64,000 nt of DNA from Pontibacter burrus (GCF_010686685.1 NZ_JAAGWD010000001.1:496001-560000); one strand, 5' to 3'; positions 44,892 through 54,799 are shown, numbered from the stretch's first letter. The notes: generated by a model from the letters alone, not told the origin. Translations and numbers: made by a program.

Positions 44892-46703
44892 CTATAGTTG
44901 CTCAGAGTGGAGGAAATCGTAAAGTATAGTGGCTTTAGCCTTACCCACTTCTTCGGTCAGTTCATCTATAGTTAGGTCACGCAGCTTTTTGACGGACCTG
45001 TACTTAGCTAACAGACGTTCAGCAATGACAGGGCCTATTCCTTTGATATCAGTAAGTTCGGTTTTAAGCGTACCTGCATCGCGTTTACTTCGGTGAAACG
45101 TGATAGCAAAACGGTGCGCCTCATTGCGTATGCGCTGGATCAGTTTCAGGGACTCAGACTTTTTATCAATATAAAGCGGAAGTTTGTCGCCAGGGTAGAA
45201 GATTTCTTCCAGTCGTTTGGCAATACCAACTATAGCCATTTTGCCCCAAAGATCAAGATCCTTAAGCGCCTGTACTGCAAAACTCAATTGTCCTTTACCG
45301 CCATCTATAACTATAAGCTGAGGCAATGGCTGGTTCTCTTCCAGTAAGCGTTTGTAGCGACGGGTAACAATCTCATACATCGACTCAAAGTCGTGTGGGC
45401 CGACAACGGTTTTTATATTAAAATGGCGATAATCTTTTTTACTTGGTTTGCCATTCTTAAAACATACCATAGAAGCAACCGGGTTATCACCCTGGAAGTT
45501 GGAGTTATCAAAACACTCAATGTGACGGGGTAGCTCAGTGAGGCGTAAGTCTTTTTTAAGTGTTTCCAGTACCCTGAGCTCACGCTTTTCATTCAGATCC
45601 CGATTCTTTTCCTGTCTTCCTTCTCGTTCCTTACGCAGGTACATGGCATTTTTGAGCGAGAGGTTGAGTAACTTTCGTTTATCTCCTATCTGTGGGTAAG
45701 TAACAGCAATGTTATCGAGTGGCAGCGTAACTTCTATGTTGGTAATCACTTCGCGTGAAGTGCTTTCGAACTCCTGGCGCAACTGTACTATAACAGAAGC
45801 TAAAATGTCAGCGTCGTCTTCATCCAGCTTCTTTTCTACCTCAAGGGATTGTGTTAGGATAATAGAGCCGTTCATTACCTTCAGGTAGTTCAGGAAAGCA
45901 CACTGCTCATTAGAGGTAATCGTAAAGACATCAATGTTAGAAAGCGTATTGCTTACTACTGTAGACTTAGCCTGGAAATCCTCGAGCATGTCCAGCTTTT
46001 GCTTATACTGATGGGCCAGTTCGAACTGAAACTCTGCCGCTGCAGCAGCCATTTGCTCTTTGAAATAGTTTTTAGCTATAGTTAGGTTGCCGGAGAGTAT
46101 GTTTCTGATCTGCGAAATATGCTGGTTGTATTCCGTTTCATCTACCAAACCTTCGCAGGGGCCTTTGCAGTTGCCTATATGATACTCCAGGCATACCTTA
46201 AATTTTCCAGCCTCAATATTGGCAGGAGATAGATTGTAGGTACAGGTTCGTAATGGATACAGCGTCCGGATAAGATCCAGAACCACATGCATGGTAGTGC
46301 CACTCGGGTAAGGACCAAAGTAGCGTGAGCCATCGTTGATCTTATTGCGCGTACTGATTACACGCGGAAAGCGCTCATTAATTATGCAGATGTAAGGATA
46401 CGTCTTACCATCTTTCAGCAGGATGTTATACTTGGGCTGATACTGTTTGATCAGGTTATTCTCCAGCAGGAAGGCATCTGCTTCAGTATCAACTATAGTA
46501 AACTCGATTTCCTTGATCTGGGAAACAAGTTTAAGCGTTTTTTTATTATGCTGGGCAGAGCGGTTGAAATAAGAGCTCACACGCTTTCTTATATCAACTG
46601 CTTTGCCAACATAGATAATACCGTTGTCGTCAAAAAATTTATAGATGCCGGGCTTATGCGGCAGATGCGATATCTTTTCTTTCAGCTTTTCGTTCGCGGG
46701 CAT
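44892..46703 (-). CDS. uvrC: UvrABC excinuclease subunit C
   Basis: UvrC makes the two incisions in nucleotide-excision repair. The 603-residue protein has the N-terminal GIY-YIG nuclease (PGIYKFFDDNGIIYVGKAVD, ~17-36), a cysteine-rich region (CLEYHIGNCKGPCEG), a UVR helical pair, the C-terminal RNase-H-like nuclease (VIDGGKGQLSFAV near 470) and the final helix-hairpin-helix (IKGIGPVIAERLL). Its minus-strand upstream neighbour (PBP1A) is 11 bases away, so the two may be co-transcribed. The stop codon is followed by the shared terminator at 44810. Confidence 0.97.
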   Translation of the reverse strand: MPANEKLKEKISHLPHKPGIYKFFDDNGIIYVGKAVDIRKRVSSYFNRSAQHNKKTLKLVSQIKEIEFTIVDTEADAFLLENNLIKQYQPKYNILLKDGKTYPYICIINERFPRVISTRNKINDGSRYFGPYPSGTTMHVVLDLIRTLYPLRTCTYNLSPANIEAGKFKVCLEYHIGNCKGPCEGLVDETEYNQHISQIRNILSGNLTIAKNYFKEQMAAAAAEFQFELAHQYKQKLDMLEDFQAKSTVVSNTLSNIDVFTITSNEQCAFLNYLKVMNGSIILTQSLEVEKKLDEDDADILASVIVQLRQEFESTSREVITNIEVTLPLDNIAVTYPQIGDKRKLLNLSLKNAMYLRKEREGRQEKNRDLNEKRELRVLETLKKDLRLTELPRHIECFDNSNFQGDNPVASMVCFKNGKPSKKDYRHFNIKTVVGPHDFESMYEIVTRRYKRLLEENQPLPQLIVIDGGKGQLSFAVQALKDLDLWGKMAIVGIAKRLEEIFYPGDKLPLYIDKKSESLKLIQRIRNEAHRFAITFHRSKRDAGTLKTELTDIKGIGPVIAERLLAKYRSVKKLRDLTIDELTEEVGKAKATILYDFLHSEQL

Positions 46704-46714
46704 TTCAGCGCAAA

Positions 46715-49033
46715 TTAGATCTCTGCGTCAAGGTTAATTTCAGTTGGCAAACGAAGGAATTCATCCTGTTGGGTAGAATCAATCGGTATACCGCCACTGT
46801 TATACTTTGCGCAATCTAATTCTACAGATAAAGGCGCTAAAGGTTTAGGGAAAGGATCTTTAGACACATCCAGCGATTTATCGGCATATACTTTCTGCAT
46901 AAAGGCGCCATAAATTGGCATGGCAAGCCTGCCACCCTGACCCAGCGCTATAGTTCTGAAGTGGATGGAACGATCTTCGCCCCCAACCCAGGTACCACAT
47001 ACCAGGTCAGGAGTTACACCCATAAACCAGGCATCAGAGTAGTTCTGAGTTGTACCGGTTTTTGCACCAATCTCGTTTTTCAGGCCATTGCGGTGACGCA
47101 GGCCATAGTATGATGTACCGCCAGGCTCAGCAGCTGCTTTCAGCATGTGTACCATCATATAGGCTGTTTCTTCGCTCAGGGCATCTACCGTATTTGGTAC
47201 AGGCGTGTAAAGCACGTTGCCATGCTTGTCTTCGATGCGGGTAATATAGTTAGGCTCCACCCAGGTACCGCTGTTTACGAATGTACCATAAGCGCCAACC
47301 ATATCAAAAAGGGTAACATCACTTACACCCAATGCCAGCGAAGGTGTAGGGTCAAGCGGAGTACTGATGCCTAAACGTTTAGCAGTTTTAACCAGCGTTT
47401 CGGGGCCCAGTTTATTTACAAGGAAAGCCGAAATAGAGTTAACAGATTCAGCAAGGGCCTTACGTAGGGTATATTTCTGACCTGAGTATTTGTTGTTCGC
47501 GTTATTAGGACACCACATATTACCATCTGGCAGTGGGATACACATTTGCGTATCTATTACTTCGTAGCAAGGGTAATAGCCGTTCTCGATAGCAGCGGTG
47601 TAAAGGAACGGCTTAAATGTTGAGCCAGGCTGACGCGCACCCTGCTTTACGTGGTCGTATTTAAAATGCTTATAGTTGATACCGCCAACCCATGCCTTAA
47701 TATGGCCCGTTTGTGGTTCCATCGCCATAAAGCCTGTCTGTAGGAAGTGTTTATAGTACTTCATCGAGTCAATCGGGCTCATTTCTACCTGCTTTTCGCC
47801 TTCCCACGTAAAAATGGTCATCGGTATTTTTTTGTTCAAATAGAAATTGATGGAATCCTCGTTGCCATCAAATCGTCTCTGCAGGTTTCTGTAGCGGTCA
47901 GAGCGCTTAATAGCCTGCTCCACATAGCCTTTTATTTCCTGGTTGTTACGGTCTACCCACGGGTTGCGGCCTTTCCAGTGCTCGAAAAACAGCTTCTGCT
48001 GGGCCTTCATGTGTTCAGCTACAGCCTGCTCGGCATGCTTCTGCATCCTGGAATCTATAGTTGTATAGATCTTCAGACCATCAGCATAGAGGTCGTACCC
48101 GTTTTCGCGGCACCATTTCAGCAGAAACTTACTTGCTTCGGTACGGAAATAAGGGGCTAAGCCGATGTTTTGGTTCTCTACACGGTAATCAAGTTTAATG
48201 TCCTGCTCTTTTAGTTGGTTATAAGCGTTTTCCTCTAAAAAGCCATACTTAACCATTTGCGAGAGCACTACATTACGGCGTCGCTTGGAGTTTTCAGGGT
48301 TAAATTTCGGGCTGAAAGCTGTTGGCGCTTTTAATAAACCAACCAGCACCGCCGACTCCTGCACTTCCAGGTCATGAGGAGCTTTGTTAAAGAAGGTGCG
48401 GGCTGCTACCTTAATACCAAAAGCATTTGAACCAAAGTCTACAGTGTTAAGGTACATGGTCATGATCTCGCGCTTTGTGTAACTGCGCTCCAACTTCACG
48501 GCCATAATCCACTCTTTAGTTTTCAGGATGAGCATACCAATTCCCGGCACGCCATTCAGAACACCGTTATTCAATTCTTCGCTACGGGTATTAAACAGGT
48601 TTTTAGCCACCTGTTGGGTAAGCGTACTACCACCACCTTTCAGGTCGCCTGTAATAATGCCCGATGCCACACGCATCATAGCTTGCGGGTCTATACCGGA
48701 GTGATCTTCAAAGCGGATATCTTCTGTTGCCAATAAAGCATTAACTAAGTTATCCGGCAGGTCCTCGTAGTCAACTGGAGAGCGGTTTTCACGGAAATAC
48801 TTACCCAGCTGTACATTGTCGGCTGAGTATAGTTCCGAGGCCAGTTCGCTTTTAGGGTTTTCGAGGGTGCGCAGGTTTGGCATCTCCCCGAAAAGATTAA
48901 GGAAGTTTGCACTAACAGCCCAGATGTAAACTATAAAGGCTGCAAAGCCACCTAAAAAAAGCAACCAGATGGAAGTTAGCACTTTCGGGAACACCGATTT
49001 TGGTTGTGTAGCAGTTTTTTGACGCGTAGTCAT
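46715..49033 (-). CDS. mrcA: Class A penicillin-binding protein, PBP1A type
   Basis: This bifunctional enzyme polymerises glycan strands (transglycosylase) and cross-links peptides (transpeptidase) of peptidoglycan. The 772-residue protein has a cytoplasmic start, one transmembrane helix (~18-40), the GT51 domain (ATEDIRFEDHSGID near 104, GGGSTLTQQVAKN near 135) and a transpeptidase with STFK (Ser471), SVNS (SxN) and KTGTT (KTG). All three active-site motifs are intact. It lies between sprE/porW (6 bases upstream) and uvrC (11 bases downstream) on the minus strand and is likely in one operon with sprE. The T9SS link with the cell wall is interesting but unproven. Confidence 0.95.
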   Translation of the reverse strand: MTTRQKTATQPKSVFPKVLTSIWLLFLGGFAAFIVYIWAVSANFLNLFGEMPNLRTLENPKSELASELYSADNVQLGKYFRENRSPVDYEDLPDNLVNALLATEDIRFEDHSGIDPQAMMRVASGIITGDLKGGGSTLTQQVAKNLFNTRSEELNNGVLNGVPGIGMLILKTKEWIMAVKLERSYTKREIMTMYLNTVDFGSNAFGIKVAARTFFNKAPHDLEVQESAVLVGLLKAPTAFSPKFNPENSKRRRNVVLSQMVKYGFLEENAYNQLKEQDIKLDYRVENQNIGLAPYFRTEASKFLLKWCRENGYDLYADGLKIYTTIDSRMQKHAEQAVAEHMKAQQKLFFEHWKGRNPWVDRNNQEIKGYVEQAIKRSDRYRNLQRRFDGNEDSINFYLNKKIPMTIFTWEGEKQVEMSPIDSMKYYKHFLQTGFMAMEPQTGHIKAWVGGINYKHFKYDHVKQGARQPGSTFKPFLYTAAIENGYYPCYEVIDTQMCIPLPDGNMWCPNNANNKYSGQKYTLRKALAESVNSISAFLVNKLGPETLVKTAKRLGISTPLDPTPSLALGVSDVTLFDMVGAYGTFVNSGTWVEPNYITRIEDKHGNVLYTPVPNTVDALSEETAYMMVHMLKAAAEPGGTSYYGLRHRNGLKNEIGAKTGTTQNYSDAWFMGVTPDLVCGTWVGGEDRSIHFRTIALGQGGRLAMPIYGAFMQKVYADKSLDVSKDPFPKPLAPLSVELDCAKYNSGGIPIDSTQQDEFLRLPTEINLDAEI

Positions 49034-49039
49034 GTATTC

Positions 49040-51838
49040 TTAATAATTGTTTTTGAAGAAAGTCAGATATGCTTCAACATCTTTCTTCTGCATGAATTTC
49101 TGATAGTTGGCAGAAGAGATTACAAAGGTAGTGAATTCTACGCCTCTAATTCTACCAACCGGGGCTTCCGGCCCTTTTTGTCTTGTATTATAACTGTTTG
49201 CCAACTTCTGGTCATTTATGGAGCGCGCCACCAGCATTGTTTTACCCGGGGCGAAAGATTCCTCTGATACAGTTAGCTGTTGTGCTCTGTAAAATTTAAG
49301 GTTAAACTTCTCGTATTTGGCAGCGATGTCTTTAAAAGCGGCATGGTCTGTTGGGTAAATCAATACAAAATAATAAGCTGTATCTACCTCAGTACTATAG
49401 GCAACCGGAGCCTCCTCTGCAGGTTCAGCTATAGTTGCGGCTGTCGTGTCTGCTATAGTTTGAGCAGGTGTTGTTACAGTGGCTGTAGTATCTATAGTTG
49501 TTGACTGTGTGTTTGTAGTTGTTGTTGTAGCTGTTGGTTGCACAGGTGCTGTAGATGCAATAACTGTGCTAACTTTATCTTCGGGCCGGAGCTGAGCTGC
49601 TGCTTTGGGTTTTGGCGGTTCTATAGTTGGGGCCTCTTTGCGAAGCATGTTTTGTTGCTCCAGCGAACTATAGCGTTCCAGCAGCACATTGGCTTTTGCC
49701 TGCAGTGGGCTTGCCGGGAATTCTTTTCTGAACTGCTCCAACTGGGCACGCAACGCCTGCGGCTCTTTGGTGCGCGCCGTGATCATGATTTCCAGATAAG
49801 CCGCTTTGTCCTGAATGTCGTTGTGCGGGAACTGGCTCACTACCTGGTCAACTATAGTTTGTGCTTGCTTATAGTTTCCTGCTTCGTAATAAGTGTAAGC
49901 AGAGTCGTATAAGGCGCGTGCTTTTACGTTTTCGGCTGCATTTTTAACGCTGAACTCAGGGTCATCAACTAACTGGGCAAAAGCAGAACCCGGAAATTGC
50001 TGCTTTATTTTATTATAGTATGCCTGTTTCCGGTTGTCGTTTGCCTTATCGTAGATCAGATAGAGGGCATAGTAAGTCTCGGCTGCATGCTCAGTGCTAG
50101 GGAAACGCTGTAGCAGTTGCTCAAAAGTTTCGGCTGCTTTTGCGTTTTCATGCAGGTTTTGGTAATAGATATTGCCCAGGGTAAACAAGGCTTCTTCTAC
50201 CATTTTTTCAGAGCGCTGTATAGCGGCTGTAGTCAGCGGTATCTCCTGCAGATAGGCCTGTATCTGCGCTTTTGCTCTGGCTTCGGCGGTTAAAGTTGTA
50301 TCTGGAGTAGCCGCTATAGTTTCCTGTTGGGTTTCCTGTGCCTGTTGGCTACTTTCTCCCCTGCTGCGTATGCGCCAGAAATCCTGTAAAGGCCTGTCGC
50401 CCCAACGACGGATAAACTCGGAACGGGCACTTGCCATAGCAGCCGGGTTATCGAAATACCACACCCCACCCGTAGTCTGTTGGTTAAAAGCCAGTGCATC
50501 ATTTGTGTTGATGCTGGACCTGCGGCGTTCGTTTTGTGCCTGCTGTGCCTCCTGGTGTGCAAGTAACTGCTGTCTTTCTTCTTCCTGGCGCTGTACTAAT
50601 TGCTGCAAAAAAGCTATTCGGTCGGCTTCGCTCATGCGGGCAATGCGCTGTAAGCTGTCCTGAGTCTGAATGGTGTTATACTGCGTGGCAAATGCAGTAA
50701 GTACGTTGCGGCGTTCGGCAACGGCTTCGTATTCGGGGGCAGTCTGCGGATACACCTGTACGGCACTGTCGTAATAAGCCTGTGCCATGTTGTATTTGCC
50801 CAGATGCTCAAAATATATTCTGCCAGCCAACAGGTAACTATAGGCTTGCTGGTTTGGCAATGTACCGCGTTCTTTTAACGATTGCTGCAGGTAGGTCAGC
50901 GCTTTATCATAGTTCTGCTTACGTAGTTCGAACTGTGCCATCTCGTACAGGATCTTGTCTTTGTACTCGACATTCTTTTCATCTTTAAGCATGCGCTGAT
51001 AAAAACCAGCTATCCGCTCCTGGTCCTGTTCGTCGCTCAGCTCCGAAACTTGCCCAATATATAGCCTGCTGAAAAAGCCCAGGTCGTAAGGTGGGTTACT
51101 GCGCAGAATTTTATTGTAATGCTTATATGCTTCTTTATTCTCCTGCTTGGCCTGGTATAGTTGCGCAAGCGCAAAACGAACCCGTGATTCGGCGTCTTTC
51201 CCCTCGAAATTAGGTACAGATAGAGCCAGGTTCTCGATCACAGCAGCTGTGTCGGACTGCATCCAGTGGTATTGGGCACGGGCCAGGTATAGTTCGCGGG
51301 CATTGTCTTTGTTCAGGCGCTCGCGGCGTAGTAATTCTGATACCTGGTTCGCATTATCCAGCTCCTGCATTTGCAGGTAAGTGCGCATCAGCCATACCAG
51401 TGCTTCGTGGCGGGCATCTTTATCCTTGCTTATTGTATTAGCATATTTAAAGGTGCGGGCTGCATCGGCAAAATCGAGCTGGTAGTAACGTGCACGGCCA
51501 ATCAGAATGTAGCAGTCGTCTATCCATTTGCTGTTTTTGTGATACTGTATCGGGAAGGACGCTTTTTTAACAACATCCTCCAGGTCGGCGGCAGCAGCTT
51601 TGGCTGTAGTAGAATCTATAGTTGGATAGATCGGGATTACTTGGTTGTAATCATAAACCATCTGCTTCTGCAGCGCCGCTTCTATGGCACGCATTTTCTC
51701 CTTGGCCAGAAAGTAGCCATTGTAGCGTGAGGTAGTGTTGTGATATGTTTTACTAAGTGGGTTGTTACGCTCCACAGAGCACGCACCAACTATAGCCGAT
51801 ACCAGCAGGAGCAGTAAGTATATAGATTTTTGCTTCAA
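49040..51838 (-). CDS. sprE: T9SS lipoprotein SprE/PorW, TPR family
   Basis: SprE (PorW) is a lipoprotein with tetratricopeptide repeats required for type IX secretion and gliding, thought to couple the motor complex to the translocon. The 932-residue protein has a lipoprotein signal (lipobox GAC, ~19 residues from the proposed start), the family opening NNPLSKTYHNTTSRYNGYF, and then many TPR-like helical pairs to about residue 700, followed by a Thr-rich low-complexity linker (~750-840) and a final domain ending YLTFFKNNY. The start is uncertain: all in-frame candidates are TTG, at 51919 or 51838. I choose 51838 because it gives a standard lipoprotein signal and a TACTTTTA -7-like box lies in the upstream stretch. 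Confidence 0.88.
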   Translation of the reverse strand: MKQKSIYLLLLLVSAIVGACSVERNNPLSKTYHNTTSRYNGYFLAKEKMRAIEAALQKQMVYDYNQVIPIYPTIDSTTAKAAAADLEDVVKKASFPIQYHKNSKWIDDCYILIGRARYYQLDFADAARTFKYANTISKDKDARHEALVWLMRTYLQMQELDNANQVSELLRRERLNKDNARELYLARAQYHWMQSDTAAVIENLALSVPNFEGKDAESRVRFALAQLYQAKQENKEAYKHYNKILRSNPPYDLGFFSRLYIGQVSELSDEQDQERIAGFYQRMLKDEKNVEYKDKILYEMAQFELRKQNYDKALTYLQQSLKERGTLPNQQAYSYLLAGRIYFEHLGKYNMAQAYYDSAVQVYPQTAPEYEAVAERRNVLTAFATQYNTIQTQDSLQRIARMSEADRIAFLQQLVQRQEEERQQLLAHQEAQQAQNERRRSSINTNDALAFNQQTTGGVWYFDNPAAMASARSEFIRRWGDRPLQDFWRIRSRGESSQQAQETQQETIAATPDTTLTAEARAKAQIQAYLQEIPLTTAAIQRSEKMVEEALFTLGNIYYQNLHENAKAAETFEQLLQRFPSTEHAAETYYALYLIYDKANDNRKQAYYNKIKQQFPGSAFAQLVDDPEFSVKNAAENVKARALYDSAYTYYEAGNYKQAQTIVDQVVSQFPHNDIQDKAAYLEIMITARTKEPQALRAQLEQFRKEFPASPLQAKANVLLERYSSLEQQNMLRKEAPTIEPPKPKAAAQLRPEDKVSTVIASTAPVQPTATTTTTNTQSTTIDTTATVTTPAQTIADTTAATIAEPAEEAPVAYSTEVDTAYYFVLIYPTDHAAFKDIAAKYEKFNLKFYRAQQLTVSEESFAPGKTMLVARSINDQKLANSYNTRQKGPEAPVGRIRGVEFTTFVISSANYQKFMQKKDVEAYLTFFKNNY

Positions 51839-52104
51839 AGTATAACGCAATGCAGAAAGACTTAGGCTAAAGTATAAAAAATAACGATGCAGCAGGTTGT
51901 AAAAGTATAAATATAGCAACTGTAAAAGCAGTACGCACTGTTACTAAACGAGTTTACAGTGTCAGTTCTATAGTTTCCACTATAGCCCCAGGTAATGAAC
52001 TATAGGTAACCGCATTTGGTTTCAGGCGGGGCCTGGCAGACAAAATTAGACAATTTGGTAGCGCCTTATTTGTGAATAACAGCATGTTGCAACAAAAAAA
52101 GCAG

Positions 52105-52112
52105 TACTTTTG
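52105..52112 (+). promoter_or_regulatory. TACTTTTG -7 box of the ATP synthase operon
   Basis: TACTTTTG is a full match to TAnnTTTG, and TTG at 52087-52089 lies 15 bases upstream, slightly short for the -33 element. Transcription would start near 52118. This excludes the in-frame TTG at 52110 as the atpZ start and points to ATG 52128. Confidence 0.6.
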
Positions 52113-52127
52113 CACAAAATTATTCCT

Positions 52128-52355
52128 ATGGCAACTACTCCTGATAGCGAAGATAAAGAGGGCGGCATCAAACCCTACCTGAAGTATTCGGGACTGGCTT
52201 TCCAGATGATTGGCGTAATGGTACTGGCTGCATGGCTGGGAATGAAGCTGGACGAGCATTTTGCGACACAAAATCCGTGGTTCACGATCGGGTTATTGGT
52301 GGTGGCGGTAGTTGCTTCTATGGTTTTGGTTATATTTTCATTAAACAAAAAATAA
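52128..52355 (+). CDS. atpZ: AtpZ/AtpI family protein
   Basis: Small membrane proteins of this family are encoded at the head of atp operons, assist F0 assembly and have been linked to magnesium handling. The 75-residue product has two transmembrane helices, at ~24-42 (LAFQMIGVMVLAAWLGMKL) and ~52-72. The start is ATG 52128, chosen from the promoter immediately upstream. It is 7 bases upstream of the next gene, so it is clearly part of the operon. Regulation is with the atp operon. Confidence 0.85.
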   Translation: MATTPDSEDKEGGIKPYLKYSGLAFQMIGVMVLAAWLGMKLDEHFATQNPWFTIGLLVVAVVASMVLVIFSLNKK

Positions 52356-52362
52356 GTACCCT

Positions 52363-52752
52363 GTGAATTTTTTTAAAAAACTTGTACTGTTTTCGGTAGT
52401 GGTAGGACTGCTGGTTGGGGCGCTGCAATTTTATACCGGCAGCCAGCTGGTGCACACTCATATCTGGTACCTGTTCGGATTTATGGTAATAGTTACAGCA
52501 CTGGCCTATTATGTATCGCGGCTCGGTGTGAGCTACGATAACGATAATTTCCAACTATACTACTTTGGGTCAATGGGTTTCCGGATGATATTGAGTATAG
52601 CGGTGATCTTTATCTATGTATTCCTTCACTCTGAAAACGAGCTGCAGTTCGTTTTGAACTTCTTCGTGCTATATTTTCTATTTACCGGGTTTGAAATTTA
52701 CAGTTTGTTGGCTAACTTCGCACCGCAATTGAAAAAGCCGAACGAGCAATAA
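52363..52752 (+). CDS. AtpI-like membrane protein of the atp operon
   Basis: The 129-residue product has four transmembrane helices (~9-24, ~34-50, ~73-87, ~95-118) and a short charged tail. Bacteroidota atp operons often have such a protein between atpZ and atpB; it looks like the AtpI (ATP synthase I) group but the match is only in topology. It starts with GTG at 52363, the only candidate that fits the first helix. It is 38 bases upstream of atpB. The specific role is unknown, probably c-ring assembly or ion handling. Confidence 0.7.
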   Translation: MNFFKKLVLFSVVVGLLVGALQFYTGSQLVHTHIWYLFGFMVIVTALAYYVSRLGVSYDNDNFQLYYFGSMGFRMILSIAVIFIYVFLHSENELQFVLNFFVLYFLFTGFEIYSLLANFAPQLKKPNEQ

Positions 52753-52790
52753 AGTACCACTTTACAAGCGTTGCTTCTAACTATCTCTTA

Positions 52791-53822
52791 ATGAAGAAGT
52801 TATTTATTTTACTGTTTTCCTTCTTAACGATCTCAGCTCAGGCTGCGTCCTCTGAAGGTGAAGAATTCAAGCCAGGTGATCTGATCATGCATCACATTGC
52901 TGATGATTACAGCTGGCATTTTGCAGATGGCGCAGTGCTTTATCTGCCGGTTATACTGATAGATAACGGAAAATTCGTTTCTTTCTCTTCCAGCAATTTC
53001 TATAACGAGAACCACGAACTTGTTCCTTACGAGGGATATGTTCTCAATCACGGTCATATTTACAGAGCAGATGCCTCTGGTGAGCCGTCAGAAGATAAGG
53101 CAGGTCTGTATGACTTCTCTATCACCAAGAACGTGGCTTCTATGTTCGTGAGTGTTGCATTGCTGTTTCTTGTGTTTTTCTCTATTGCAAGCAGCTATAA
53201 GAAGAATGCAGGTAAAGCGCCAAGAGGTCTTCAGTCATTCTTTGAGCCAATCGTTATTTTTGTTCGCGATGAGATAGCAAAGGGTAATATTGGTCCTAAG
53301 TATGAGCGTTATATGCCATACCTGCTGACTATCTTCTTCTTTATCTGGTTTAATAACCTGCTTGGTTTGATGCCGGGTGGGGCAAACTTAACTGGAAACA
53401 TTGCCGTTACGCTTGTGCTGGCTACGCTGACGCTCCTTATTACTGTGTTCAGTGGTAATAAGAACTACTGGGGGCACATCTTTGCAACACCAGGTGTTCC
53501 GAAATGGCTGGCTCCGATCATGATTCCGGTGGAATTGATCGGTATCCTTACAAAGCCATTCTCTCTGATGGTCCGACTTTTTGCAAACATTACTGCGGGT
53601 CACATTATCATTCTTTCCCTGTTCAGCTTAATCTTTATCTTTAAAAGTGTTGCTGTGGCGCCAATAAGCGTAGCGTTCGCAATCTTCATGTTCTTCCTGG
53701 AGTTACTGGTAGCGCTGCTGCAGGCTTATATCTTTACCCTGTTGTCTGCAATGTACTTTGGTGGCGCTGTTGAAGAACACGATCACGTGGATGACATGGG
53801 ATTTGGTGAAGGTGCTCATTAA
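52791..53822 (+). CDS. atpB: ATP synthase F0 subunit a
   Basis: Subunit a carries the proton half-channels against the c-ring. The 343-residue protein is longer than the E. coli one because of an N-terminal signal peptide (~1-19) and a periplasmic extension to about residue 110, a known Bacteroidota feature. The core is clear: the essential arginine is in SLMVRLFANITAGHI (near 260-274), and the LLTIFFFIWFNNLLGLMPGG segment marks an earlier helix. It is followed by atpE after 36 bases. Confidence 0.96.
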   Translation: MKKLFILLFSFLTISAQAASSEGEEFKPGDLIMHHIADDYSWHFADGAVLYLPVILIDNGKFVSFSSSNFYNENHELVPYEGYVLNHGHIYRADASGEPSEDKAGLYDFSITKNVASMFVSVALLFLVFFSIASSYKKNAGKAPRGLQSFFEPIVIFVRDEIAKGNIGPKYERYMPYLLTIFFFIWFNNLLGLMPGGANLTGNIAVTLVLATLTLLITVFSGNKNYWGHIFATPGVPKWLAPIMIPVELIGILTKPFSLMVRLFANITAGHIIILSLFSLIFIFKSVAVAPISVAFAIFMFFLELLVALLQAYIFTLLSAMYFGGAVEEHDHVDDMGFGEGAH

Positions 53823-53840
53823 TTTGAATTCTTTTTTTAA

Positions 53841-54116
<276 letters not shown>

Positions 54117-54128
54117 TAAGCTTTTGCT

Positions 54129-54166
54129 AATCTCACGTCCGGACGCATGGTCCGGACGATGAGATT
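54129..54166 (+). promoter_or_regulatory. Long hairpin between atpE and atpF, no T-run
   Basis: AATCTCACGTCCGGAC (54129-54144) pairs with 54150-54166, a 16-bp stem with one bulged base and a five-base loop (GCATG). The T run of a terminator is absent. This type of element could be an mRNA processing or stabilisation signal that raises atpE product over the rest of the operon, or a weak attenuator. The position downstream of the c-subunit gene is suggestive, not proof. Confidence 0.6.
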
Positions 54167-54249
54167 AAAAGTAGTTGAATAGTTAAAGAGCCGGTATTGC
54201 AACAGCAAACTGGTAGATACATAAAAAATAACAGACAGCTTTAAACACA

Positions 54250-54744
54250 ATGGATTTAGTAACCCCAAATTTTGGTCTGATCTTCTGGCAGTTAGTAACG
54301 TTCCTGATCGTTATGTTCCTGCTAAGCAAATTTGCCTGGAAGCCGATCATGGGCGCACTGCGCGAGCGTGAGACTTCTATCGAGAATGCATTAAGTGCTG
54401 CTGAGCAAGCCAAGCTGGAAATGCAGGGCTTAAAAGCTGAGAACGAGAAACTGCTGGCAGAAGCACGCATGGAGCGCGACAGAATTCTGAAAGAAGCTTC
54501 TGAAGCTGCAAACAACCTAGTTGAGACTGCTAAAACAAAAGCTAACGACGAAGGTGCCCGCATGATTGCACAGGCACGTGAAGCGATCGAGAACGAGAAA
54601 CTTGCTGCCCTTGCAGAAGTTAAGAACATGGCTGCAGCCCTTTCAGTGGATATTGCTGAGCGCATCCTTAGAAAAGAGCTGAGTGATCCGAAGGCACAGC
54701 AGGCGCTGGCTGAAGATTACATCCGCGAAGTAACGCTTAACTAA
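54250..54744 (+). CDS. atpF: ATP synthase F0 subunit b
   Basis: Subunit b is the peripheral stalk. The 164-residue protein has an N-terminal transmembrane helix (~8-27, GLIFWQLVTFLIVMFLLSKF), the conserved FAWKPI segment after it, and a long charged helix with repeated Ala, Glu and Lys. The length is normal. A gap of 133 bases to atpE contains the hairpin at 54129. It is 55 bases before atpH. Confidence 0.95.
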   Translation: MDLVTPNFGLIFWQLVTFLIVMFLLSKFAWKPIMGALRERETSIENALSAAEQAKLEMQGLKAENEKLLAEARMERDRILKEASEAANNLVETAKTKANDEGARMIAQAREAIENEKLAALAEVKNMAAALSVDIAERILRKELSDPKAQQALAEDYIREVTLN

Positions 54745-54799
54745 AACAGATAACAGGTAGCGTTGCCCCGCGCAACGACCATACTTTATATAAAGCAAT

